Part shown: positions 1-6,174 of the stretch, one piece after another | Numbering within the stretch: position 1 is the stretch's first letter | Layout: each line of letters begins with the position of its first letter | Assembly (NCBI GenBank): GCA_945281075.1 | Contig: CALYQE010000074.1 | Coordinates: 1 to 9,587 of the forward strand | Direction: 5' to 3' | From: an uncultured Lactobacillus sp. | GTDB lineage: Bacteria > Bacillota > Bacilli > Lactobacillales > Lactobacillaceae | DNA: 9,587 bases | Notes under the pieces: model-generated | What the model was told of the DNA's origin: nothing | What the model saw: the letters and a program-made list of their open reading frames with translations, nothing else | Databases searched by the model: none | Translations under genes and position numbers: made by a program

Positions 1-8
1 TCTTTCAT
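1..8 (-). CDS. Start of an unidentified minus-strand gene (5' end only)
   Basis: On the minus strand an ATG at 8-6 is followed by AAA and then the window edge. It is preceded at 26-17 by a good ribosome binding site (AAAGAAAGGA), with 8 bases between its last base and the ATG. It lies about 75 bases downstream of the last stop of the broken LysR gene, on the same strand. Only two codons are visible, so nothing can be said about the product. The inference that a gene starts here rests only on the Shine-Dalgarno sequence and its spacing. Confidence 0.5.
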
Positions 9-83
9 AAAATGCATCCTTTCTTTGTTAGTTTGTTCACTATCATCATAAAGTAACACTTACAAAAAGGCCAATACCGGTTT

Positions 84-979
84 TTAATAGTCGATAGAGA
101 AAACCCATGAAAATAACTTGATTTGGTTAAACAGTTAGACAGTATTAGGTTCAAAATTGTTTTTAAGCTTAACGACCACAATTTGATATTTGTAGGGCGA
201 GTCAATAAAGCTGATTTTTTTAATATTGGTTTTATCGGCAATTGGATAATCTTTGGGTAAAAATCCTACGTGATCATTGTGTTCGATTAAAAAAGTTCAC
301 TGTCAATATCATCCACTTCTTCGGCTATATGAAGCTTTAAGCCGATTTTTTCAGTTCTTTTTGTCATAATGTCATCAGATTGACCAATCACTCGGTGGCT
401 GAGCATAATTAAGGACATTGATAGACTTCATCAATATTGGCATTTTCTTTTTCAGCTAAAGGATGATGACGATTGACGCAGGCTACGAAATCTCCTTTGG
501 CAATTGGAATGATATCCACCTTTTTATCTGCGGTTAATGCAGTATCGTAGGTAACTATTAAATCTGTCTTGCCTTCTGTCAGGCTTTTAATTTCATCGCT
601 AATGTTTTGCTTAATTACTGTAATGTTGTTTTCATGAATTGAATCAAAAAGGTTCTCCAAAACGTTAATTTCAACGATTGAATTATAGCCAATACAAACT
701 TGGTGATTTTTAGCAGAAATATATTGGCTGACTTTTTTGATCAAAAATCTGATATTGTTTCAAAACTTTTTTAGCTTCTTTATAAATTACTTTGCCTGTA
801 TTTGTTAATTTCACCGGTTTGTATTTCCGATCAAAAAGGGTAGTGCCCAATTGCTTTTCAATTTCCTTAATCTGCTGAGTAATACTGGTTTGGGCTACAT
901 GATTGATTTTTCCAGTCTGGGTAAAACTGCCCGTTTCAGCAACATCACAAAAATATTTTAAGTTAAGCAGCGTTAGCAT
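84..979 (-). pseudogene. LysR-type transcriptional regulator, broken by three frameshifts and a probable nonsense codon
   Basis: The first ~80 residues (from ATG 979-977) form a LysR winged helix-turn-helix (starts MLTLLNLKYFCDVAETGSF, later FDRKYKPVKLTNTGKVIYKEA). The rest of a LysR effector-binding domain is spread over three frames. Joining KQYQIFDQK to VSQYISAKNH needs removal of one base from the six-T run at 733-738 (plus strand). Joining VYQCP to LIMLSHRVIG needs one added base near 411-414. Joining DIDSEL to FLIEHNDHVGF needs one added base in the six-A run at 289-294. A further in-frame TAA at 137-135 lies where CAA would read on (TV-stop-LFNQIKLF) to the final TAA at 86-84. The repaired reading gives about 298 residues, the normal LysR length, so this is one decayed gene and not several small ones. 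The start has only a weak ribosome binding site. It sits 43 bases downstream of the intact LysR gene on the same strand. The helix-turn-helix piece alone (979-710) could still be translated as an 89-residue protein. Two of the frameshifts are in homopolymers, so sequencing error remains possible for these. Confidence 0.85.
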
Positions 980-1001
980 AATTTATTTCTTTCTAAAAAT
1001 T

Positions 1002-1021
1002 TCACAAACTATCACAAACTA
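1002..1021. repeat. Perfect tandem duplication of a 10-mer (TCACAAACTA x2)
   Basis: TCACAAACTA occurs at 1002-1011 and again, directly abutting, at 1012-1021. It fills about half of the 43-base gap between the stop of the intact LysR gene and the start of the broken one. It may be a small slippage duplication or a pair of protein-binding half-sites. A similar TTTCACAAAT lies at 7681-7690 in the other LysR intergenic region, which may be coincidence. Confidence 0.8.
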
Positions 1022-1022
1022 T

Positions 1023-1940
1023 CTAATTGACCCATTTTTTCATTTCTGCCAATTCTGCGTTCAATAGAGCTGTATAAACTTCTTTAAAGTAAGCCTTTTG
1101 CTCATACCCTTTTCGATAAGCTATACCGTTTTCAAAGGATAAATCATAATTAAGTAGGACAAAGTTCAAATTTTCGTTAACTTTGTCATAAAGAATGCTA
1201 GGCACAATACCCAAGCAACGATTGCTGGCGCAAAGAATTTCAAGTACAACTTCATCGTTGATGCTTTTGAAGTTAAATTCTGGATATTTCAGTGACAGTT
1301 CAAACTTGAAATGATTAATTAAGGGAAGTGGTGGAATAGAATTCCAGATATACACATTTTGTTTAAATAAATCCTTGATAGAAATAGATTTCTTTTTGCT
1401 TAATGGGTTCTTTTTTGGCGTAATTACTGAAAGTCCGGTGGAAAATACAGGCTTAAAAGTAATTTCTTTTTTATCAATAAAAAAATCTTTTTGATAAAGG
1501 ACAAAATCATATTTGCCTTGGATCAGTGATGTGGAAATACCATTGCCATCATTAGGATCAAAAATTTCTAAATTAATCCGCGGCTGCAAGTTTGGAGCTA
1601 GATTTTGGATAAATTTAGATAAAAACTCTATTTCAAATAAAGCACCTGTAAAGGCAATCGTAATTGGCTCAAGAGCTTTAAGATTACTATTTTTTATATC
1701 TGTGATTGTACTGTCAATGTCTTTATATATGCGTTTAGCTTTAATATAGAAAAACTCACCGCTGGTTGTTAACTCGATTCCACGTCTTCCAGGTTTAATT
1801 AGCTTGGTACCTAAAAAAGCTTCTAATTTATGAATATTCTTAGAAACAGTTGACGGTGAAACAAATAATTGATTTGCAGTTTGAGTGATGTTTTTTGTTC
1901 GTACTAACGATAAAAAGTACTTTATTTGGTTTGTATTCAT
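1023..1940 (-). CDS. LysR-type transcriptional regulator, divergent from the MFS/flavoprotein operon
   Basis: The 305-residue product has the usual LysR length. Residues 1-60 are the N-terminal winged helix-turn-helix (MNTNQIKYFLSLVRTKNITQ, then ANQLFVSPSTVSKNIHKLEA, ending LGTKLIKPGRRGIELTTSG). A linker helix follows to about residue 85. The rest is the two-lobed effector-binding domain, starting near LEPITIAFTGALFEIEF. The start is supported by an AGGA-type ribosome binding site six bases ahead of the ATG and by its match to the typical first residues of the family. The gene diverges from the transporter/flavoprotein operon across a 132-base intergenic region that contains a 31-base palindrome, 23 bases upstream of this start codon. 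By LysR convention it probably controls that operon in response to its substrate and represses itself. The effector is unknown. LysR identity is secure; the target is inferred from position. Confidence 0.93.
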   Translation of the reverse strand: MNTNQIKYFLSLVRTKNITQTANQLFVSPSTVSKNIHKLEAFLGTKLIKPGRRGIELTTSGEFFYIKAKRIYKDIDSTITDIKNSNLKALEPITIAFTGALFEIEFLSKFIQNLAPNLQPRINLEIFDPNDGNGISTSLIQGKYDFVLYQKDFFIDKKEITFKPVFSTGLSVITPKKNPLSKKKSISIKDLFKQNVYIWNSIPPLPLINHFKFELSLKYPEFNFKSINDEVVLEILCASNRCLGIVPSILYDKVNENLNFVLLNYDLSFENGIAYRKGYEQKAYFKEVYTALLNAELAEMKKWVN

Positions 1941-1962
1941 TTCGCTTCCTAAATATATTGTT

Positions 1963-1993
1963 AAATAGCTTTGCCAAATTGGAAAAGCTATTT
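1963..1993. promoter_or_regulatory. 31-base imperfect palindrome, candidate LysR operator
   Basis: The arms are AAATAGCTTTGCCA (1963-1976) and TGGAAAAGCTATTT (1980-1993), separated by AAT. They are complementary at 13 of 14 positions, with one G/A mismatch at 1972/1984. The site lies between the divergent LysR and MFS genes, closer to the LysR start. Autoregulating LysR proteins commonly bind long imperfect dyads in this position. It could instead form a hairpin in the LysR leader mRNA. No convincing -35/-10 pair was found for the MFS operon in this gap; candidate -10 sequences near 2032-2053 lack a good -35. That would fit activator dependence, but this is inference. Confidence 0.55.
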
Positions 1994-2058
1994 TCTTTAA
2001 TGTCCGCTGAAAGTGTTTTACTCAATGCTACCATAAATATGTTCATAGATATTAAAAA

Positions 2059-2069
2059 AGGAGAAAGGA
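2059..2069 (+). promoter_or_regulatory. Double Shine-Dalgarno sequence of the first MFS gene
   Basis: AGGAGAAAGGA contains two overlapping ribosome binding sites, AGGAG at 2059-2063 and AAAGGA at 2064-2069. They end 9 and 3 bases before the ATG at 2073. The upstream one has the better spacing. This fixes the start of the first operon gene and suggests strong translation. Confidence 0.75.
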
Positions 2070-2072
2070 TAA

Positions 2073-3326
2073 ATGAGCAAAAAGCAAAAAATATATCCCT
2101 GGCTAATGATTATCACTACTGGCTTATTATGTGGCGTTGTATCTGGGGTTTTCACGCAAGTAATGGGTTTGTTCTTAACGCCGTTGGCTAATTCAATTGG
2201 TGGCGGCAAGCTAGGTTCAGTTTCTTATTATTATACAGTCTTAATTTTGGCAACAGCTGTAGGCACAACTTTAGTCGGCAAGTTTATTCATAAAGTTAAC
2301 GTCTCGGTTATGCTTTTAGGATCAATCATAGTAGCTGCCATCTCAACTTGGCTGTTTTCGAAGGCTAATAGTGTTGTCGCTTTCTATATTTTAGCTGGTG
2401 TTGTTGGAATTTGCTGTGGCTTCAGTGGATACGTTGTACAAGGCGTCGTAATCAATAACTGGTTTGTTAAGAAAAAGAATTTTGCTTTCACTGCCGGGGC
2501 CTTCTTTAATACGATATTTTTGGCAGTCATTACTCCAATAGCTTCTAAAATAATCCAAAGTAATGGTTGGCGCAAGGCCTTTATTATTTTGGCTATCATC
2601 ATGTTGATCATTGGTGTGCCATGCGGTTTGTTTACTAAAGTTGAACCAGCAAGACTTGGATTATTGCCTTATGGAATAAATTCTCAAGATGAATTAAAGA
2701 AAATTAATAGTGAAGATAATGAGGGAACAGGCGGTAGTTCAAACAGTAGTAAAGTAATTTTCTCACTTTCGTTTGTATTGGTGCTGATTTTCTTCTGCTT
2801 TAATGAATTTGCAGGAAACATGACGTCACTTTGGCCTTCATTTGCAGAAGGAGTTGGCTTTGGTGCCAATGTTGGCGGATTAATTGCAACGATTATTACT
2901 GTCGCAGATTTAATCATGACGCCATTATTCGGTATCACAAGTGACCGTTTTGGTGGAAGAAAAGCGTTGCCTTGGTGGTTATTTTTAACAATTTTAGCCC
3001 CAGTATTAATGATTGTGGCTAACCAAGCTAGGCTGATTCCATTAGCTTTGGTTGCTGCGGTACCAGCAGATGCAATTTCTGTCGTTATGGGTTCAGGTGA
3101 ACAAGTTTTTGCTAAAGATATCTTGGGCAAAAACTTCGATGCTGGATATTCATATGCTAGTTCAATTACTTATGTTGTAAGTGCATTTGCTACCCCAGTT
3201 TTAAGTAATATTGCCGATACAACTCACAATTGGAATATAGTTGTAGGAATCGTAGCTATTTGTGAGTTTGTTGTCTTGCTTGCCGTCATTTTCGGTGAAA
3301 ACAGGGCAAAAAAATTAGCAGATTAG
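2073..3326 (+). CDS. MFS transporter, OFA-like (oxalate/formate antiporter type), first gene of the operon
   Basis: The 417-residue membrane protein shows the pattern of a 12-segment major facilitator. A short basic N-terminus (MSKKQKIYPW) leads into the first membrane segment. NNWFVKKKNFAF (128-139) and GWRKAF (165-170) resemble the region after segment 4 and the loop before segment 6 in organic-acid MFS carriers of the oxalate/formate and monocarboxylate type. A hydrophilic central loop at about 195-228, rich in Glu, Asp, Ser and Gly, joins the halves. DRFGGRK (291-297) is the conserved loop 8-9 motif. The matching loop 2-3 motif is degenerate (GKFIHKVNVS). GSGEQVFAKDILG (340-352) is shared with the second transporter of the operon. 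It probably moves an organic anion across the cytoplasmic membrane, as substrate importer or substrate/product antiporter for the flavoprotein gene 15 bases downstream. The substrate cannot be read from the sequence. Confidence 0.9.
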   Translation: MSKKQKIYPWLMIITTGLLCGVVSGVFTQVMGLFLTPLANSIGGGKLGSVSYYYTVLILATAVGTTLVGKFIHKVNVSVMLLGSIIVAAISTWLFSKANSVVAFYILAGVVGICCGFSGYVVQGVVINNWFVKKKNFAFTAGAFFNTIFLAVITPIASKIIQSNGWRKAFIILAIIMLIIGVPCGLFTKVEPARLGLLPYGINSQDELKKINSEDNEGTGGSSNSSKVIFSLSFVLVLIFFCFNEFAGNMTSLWPSFAEGVGFGANVGGLIATIITVADLIMTPLFGITSDRFGGRKALPWWLFLTILAPVLMIVANQARLIPLALVAAVPADAISVVMGSGEQVFAKDILGKNFDAGYSYASSITYVVSAFATPVLSNIADTTHNWNIVVGIVAICEFVVLLAVIFGENRAKKLAD

Positions 3327-3341
3327 GAGAAATATAAGACC

Positions 3342-4823
3342 ATGAATACGAATGAATATGATGTAATTGTTGTTGGTGCGAGCAATGCTGGTGGTATGGC
3401 CGCATGTGCTGCTGCAGAAAATGGTGCCAGAGTTTTAGTAATTGATAAGATGAAAAGTACCGGTTTTTTGTATCGTTTGTCGCTTGCTGCAGTAGGTACA
3501 AAAGCTCAGAAAAAAGCAGGAATTGAAATTGATAAGTACAAGCTGATTAATTACTTATGTGCATTTGCCCAAGACAATATTGATCAAAAATTGCTTTGGA
3601 CATGGGTTAACAACAGTGCGTCTACAGTTGACTGGCTTGAAGACAATATTTTAAAGCCTCACGGTGCTCACCTTTATCCTCAACCGGATGCACATTACCA
3701 AACTTTTATAAATACAGCTTTCCCAACTGAGCATGATGTAACTAACGACAAGCATGAAGATGTTTTCTATGGTAAATGGGTCGTTGAAAAGGCGCAAGAT
3801 CTCGGTGCCGAAATTATTTGGCAAACTAAACTTGAACATCTGATTGTTGAGAATGGTGTTGTTACTGGTATTGTTACTAGAAACACCGCAACTTCTGAAG
3901 TAAAAGAGTTTAAGGCTAAGAAAGGCATTATTATTTGCACTGGTGGCTATGGTTCGAATGAAGCATTAATGCAAAAATGGAATCCACTTGGCCTTAAAAA
4001 GAATGTTTACTCGGACAGTCCCCGAGACGACGGGTCAGGTCAGGTTGCAGCGCTTGAAGTCGGTGCATGGCGGGATGAAGAACCAGCTGAAATTATTTTT
4101 GACCGGGGTTCAGTTCCGGTTGGTACAAATACCAATGAATATTATGTTAAATCTTGGGAAGACATTGGCTATTTCTGGATGGGCAGTTATCCATTATTAA
4201 AACTAAACTTGAACGGCGAACGTGTCGGTAATGAAAGTGCACCTTATGAGTTTGATATGAACAGGGCGACTAAGCAACCAGGTTATTTGCAAATAGCAAT
4301 CTGGAATGATGCTACAATGAATAATCTTAAGCAGTTTCATACACTAGGCTGTGCACGATTAAACTGGCCAGGTTTCTACAATACGGATGAGAATAAAGAG
4401 GAAATTAACAACAGAATAAAAGAAGGCTTTATTCAAAAAGCGGATTCAATTGAAGAATTAGCAGAGAAACTAAATTTGCCAGTTCGACATGTTAAAGATA
4501 GTGTGGACAAATACAATAAGATGTGTGCTCAAGGTAAAGACACAGAGTTTGGCAAAGAAGACTTTAGACTTTTACCACTTACTGATGGTGCCTTTTATGG
4601 TGCCGTTTATGGCGGCCGCTTACTGGCAACTCTTGATGGCTTGCGAATCAATACTAAGATGCAGGTCCTTAACAAACAGGGCCAGGTTATTCCACACTTA
4701 TTTGCGGCTGGAAATGCTAGTGGTGGTTTCTTCTGGGGTTCATATCCAGATCATGTACCAGGCTTGACAGCTAGTCATGCGCAAACTTTCGGTAGATTAG
4801 CCGGAAAACAAGCCACTTTGTGA
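3342..4823 (+). CDS. FAD-dependent oxidoreductase (FAD_binding_2, fumarate reductase/KstD-like flavoprotein)
   Basis: The 493-residue soluble flavoprotein has no signal peptide. Residues 7-35 form the FAD dinucleotide-binding fold: VIVVGASNAGG (8-18), then VLVIDK with an acidic ribose-binding Asp35. The middle glycine of GxGxxG is replaced by serine (G-A-S-N-A-G). ICTGGYGSN (198-205) and DDGSG (229-233) are further FAD contacts, GERVGNE (292-298) lies in the capping domain, and the C-terminus carries LFAAGNASGGFF (453-464), then SYPDHVPG and HAQTFGRLAG, typical of the FAD_binding_2 superfamily. This superfamily reduces or forms a C-C double bond next to an activating group (fumarate, urocanate, acrylates, 3-ketosteroids). 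The QxHPT motif of fumarate reductase and succinate dehydrogenase is absent, and there is no FMN-binding or heme domain, so the electron donor is unknown. AGGAG at 3325-3329 overlaps the upstream stop, 12 bases before the ATG. The gene lies between two MFS genes, implying a transported substrate. The substrate is unassigned. Confidence 0.9.
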   Translation: MNTNEYDVIVVGASNAGGMAACAAAENGARVLVIDKMKSTGFLYRLSLAAVGTKAQKKAGIEIDKYKLINYLCAFAQDNIDQKLLWTWVNNSASTVDWLEDNILKPHGAHLYPQPDAHYQTFINTAFPTEHDVTNDKHEDVFYGKWVVEKAQDLGAEIIWQTKLEHLIVENGVVTGIVTRNTATSEVKEFKAKKGIIICTGGYGSNEALMQKWNPLGLKKNVYSDSPRDDGSGQVAALEVGAWRDEEPAEIIFDRGSVPVGTNTNEYYVKSWEDIGYFWMGSYPLLKLNLNGERVGNESAPYEFDMNRATKQPGYLQIAIWNDATMNNLKQFHTLGCARLNWPGFYNTDENKEEINNRIKEGFIQKADSIEELAEKLNLPVRHVKDSVDKYNKMCAQGKDTEFGKEDFRLLPLTDGAFYGAVYGGRLLATLDGLRINTKMQVLNKQGQVIPHLFAAGNASGGFFWGSYPDHVPGLTASHAQTFGRLAGKQATL

Positions 4824-6127
4824 AACTGATATTTTTGTTTTTGAAACAGTATGTAGTAATGTTAATAGGAAAAAAGACAAGAAAATCCAAACTACAAAAG
4901 GTATATCCGTGGTTGATTATTATTGCTTCTGGGTTGCTAATGAGCTTGCTCGAGTATACTTATACGCTGCTATTTAGCCTATTTTTAAATCCACTAGTCC
5001 GTTCGTTAAACAGTAGAATGTCAATTGTATCGTTATATTATACGTTAATTAGTTTTTCCATTGCAGCTATGCTGCCACTAATCAATAGGGCTATCGATTG
5101 CATAAGTCTCAGTAAAATCACTATGATAGCTGTAATTATTGGTACGATTAGTATTTGGGTGTTTGCACAAATCAGGCAAGTTTGGGAATTATACCTGCTA
5201 GCAATAATCGTTGGCATTTGCAGTTCAACTTGCGGTACCGTTGTTCAGGGAATCGTACTAAATAATTGGTTTATGACAAGAAAAAATTTAGCTTTCACAA
5301 TGGGCTCATTTGTGTCAACAATTTACTTGTTAATTATGACACCTGTTTTAACCTTTCTAATTAGTACGTTCGGGTGGCGTCACACCATGCAAGTTCTGTC
5401 TTGTTTGACTATACTAATAGGTATTCCTTGTGCGCTAATTATAAAAACTTCTCCTGAAAACATGGGACTAAAACCATATGGTTTTGGAGTTAAGGAATTC
5501 GAAAACGAATCAGTTGAAGATAGAAGAAAATCAATTGGCTTAAAAAAAGTATTACTTTCCCAACCATTTATGCTCACACTAGTTTTTTTCGTTGCAATTA
5601 CTTTTGCTTCAAATATGAGTCAGCTTTTCCCCACGTATGCTGCCAAGGTAGGGTTTGGAGCCCAAACTGGGGGGTTAATGGAAACTATTATGACGGGAGT
5701 CGACATTCTGATTACGCCGTTATTTGCAGTTACAACTGAGAAATTTGGTGGGAAAAAAGCTTTGCCTTTATGGACTTTTTTCGGTATGCTCACGTTCCCT
5801 TTATTAATTGAAGCTACACTTAGACATAAGGTATTTTTTGCACTTGTTAGTTCAATTGGAGCAGATATTTTAACTGATATTTACGGACCTGGGGAGCAGA
5901 TTTTTGCTAAGGATATTTTAGGTGAAAATTTTGCCGTTGGTTATTCATGTATTAATTCGATTACTTATCTTATCGGTGCATTTGCGGTACCAGTGGTCAG
6001 TTTGATCTATGAATATTTTTTAGATTGGAATATTGTGTTTGTATTTGGTATTTTGCTTTTAACAATAATGTTAATGATGCTTGCGCTTGGCTACCATAAA
6101 TTACGTGATGCTGAATGCAATATTTAG
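4820..6127 (+). CDS. Second MFS transporter, paralogue of the one at 2073
   Basis: The product has 435 residues from GTG 4820, or 422 from ATG 4859. It is collinear with the first transporter: KVYPWLIIIASGLL, NNWFMTRKNLAF, GWRHTM, GLKPYG, EKFGGKK, GPGEQIFAKDILGENF, SITYLIGAFAVPV. About 12 membrane segments are apparent. GTG at 4820 overlaps the flavoprotein stop as GTGA, which suggests coupled translation. However, the ATG at 4859 aligns better with the start of the paralogue and avoids an extra hydrophobic leader (KLIFLFLKQYVVM). Neither start has a strong ribosome binding site, so the start is open. Loop 2-3 has lost the usual MFS motif; loop 8-9 keeps it in weaker form (EKFGGKK). As last gene of the operon it ends seven bases before a strong terminator. 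It may export the reaction product or import a second substrate. Divergence from the first copy argues for a different cargo, but this is inference. Confidence 0.88.
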   Translation: MKLIFLFLKQYVVMLIGKKTRKSKLQKVYPWLIIIASGLLMSLLEYTYTLLFSLFLNPLVRSLNSRMSIVSLYYTLISFSIAAMLPLINRAIDCISLSKITMIAVIIGTISIWVFAQIRQVWELYLLAIIVGICSSTCGTVVQGIVLNNWFMTRKNLAFTMGSFVSTIYLLIMTPVLTFLISTFGWRHTMQVLSCLTILIGIPCALIIKTSPENMGLKPYGFGVKEFENESVEDRRKSIGLKKVLLSQPFMLTLVFFVAITFASNMSQLFPTYAAKVGFGAQTGGLMETIMTGVDILITPLFAVTTEKFGGKKALPLWTFFGMLTFPLLIEATLRHKVFFALVSSIGADILTDIYGPGEQIFAKDILGENFAVGYSCINSITYLIGAFAVPVVSLIYEYFLDWNIVFVFGILLLTIMLMMLALGYHKLRDAECNI

Positions 6128-6133
6128 TAATAT

Positions 6134-6167
6134 AAAAGGATTGTTCTTTTTTCAGAACAATCCTTTT
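6134..6167. terminator. Bidirectional rho-independent terminator between convergent genes
   Basis: AAAAGGATTGTTCT (6134-6147) pairs perfectly with AGAACAATCCTTTT (6154-6167), a 14-base-pair stem with a 6-base loop. T-rich tails follow on both strands: CTTTTT to the right, and TTTTATATTA when read leftward. The hairpin lies 6 bases after the MFS stop (6125-6127) and 7 bases after the minus-strand flavoprotein stop (6177-6175), so it serves both transcripts. Confidence 0.93.
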
Positions 6168-6174
6168 TCTTAGC

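Noticed and set aside
64..85. Terminator-like AAAAAGGCC/CCGGTTTTT just after the broken LysR gene
   Set aside because: The G/C parts do not pair in register (GGCC opposite CCGG gives mismatches), leaving only a 5 bp A-T stem with a 2 bp inner stem. Too weak to call.
5..241. 78-codon minus-strand reading frame at the left edge
   Set aside because: It overlaps the 3' part of the broken LysR gene in another frame and crosses the ribosome binding site of the edge gene. Its sequence shows no domain, and it has no ribosome binding site of its own.
1895..2191. 98-codon plus-strand reading frame spanning the LysR/MFS intergenic region
   Set aside because: It overlaps the start of the LysR gene antisense and the MFS gene in another frame, and would pass through the palindrome and the MFS ribosome binding site.
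2684..3130. 148-codon minus-strand reading frame inside the first MFS gene
   Set aside because: It lies wholly antisense to a well-supported membrane transporter. Its composition is the reverse reading of hydrophobic codons, and it has no ribosome binding site.
4489..4767. 92-codon plus-strand reading frame inside the operon flavoprotein gene
   Set aside because: It overlaps conserved FAD-binding coding sequence in another frame and has no recognisable motif.
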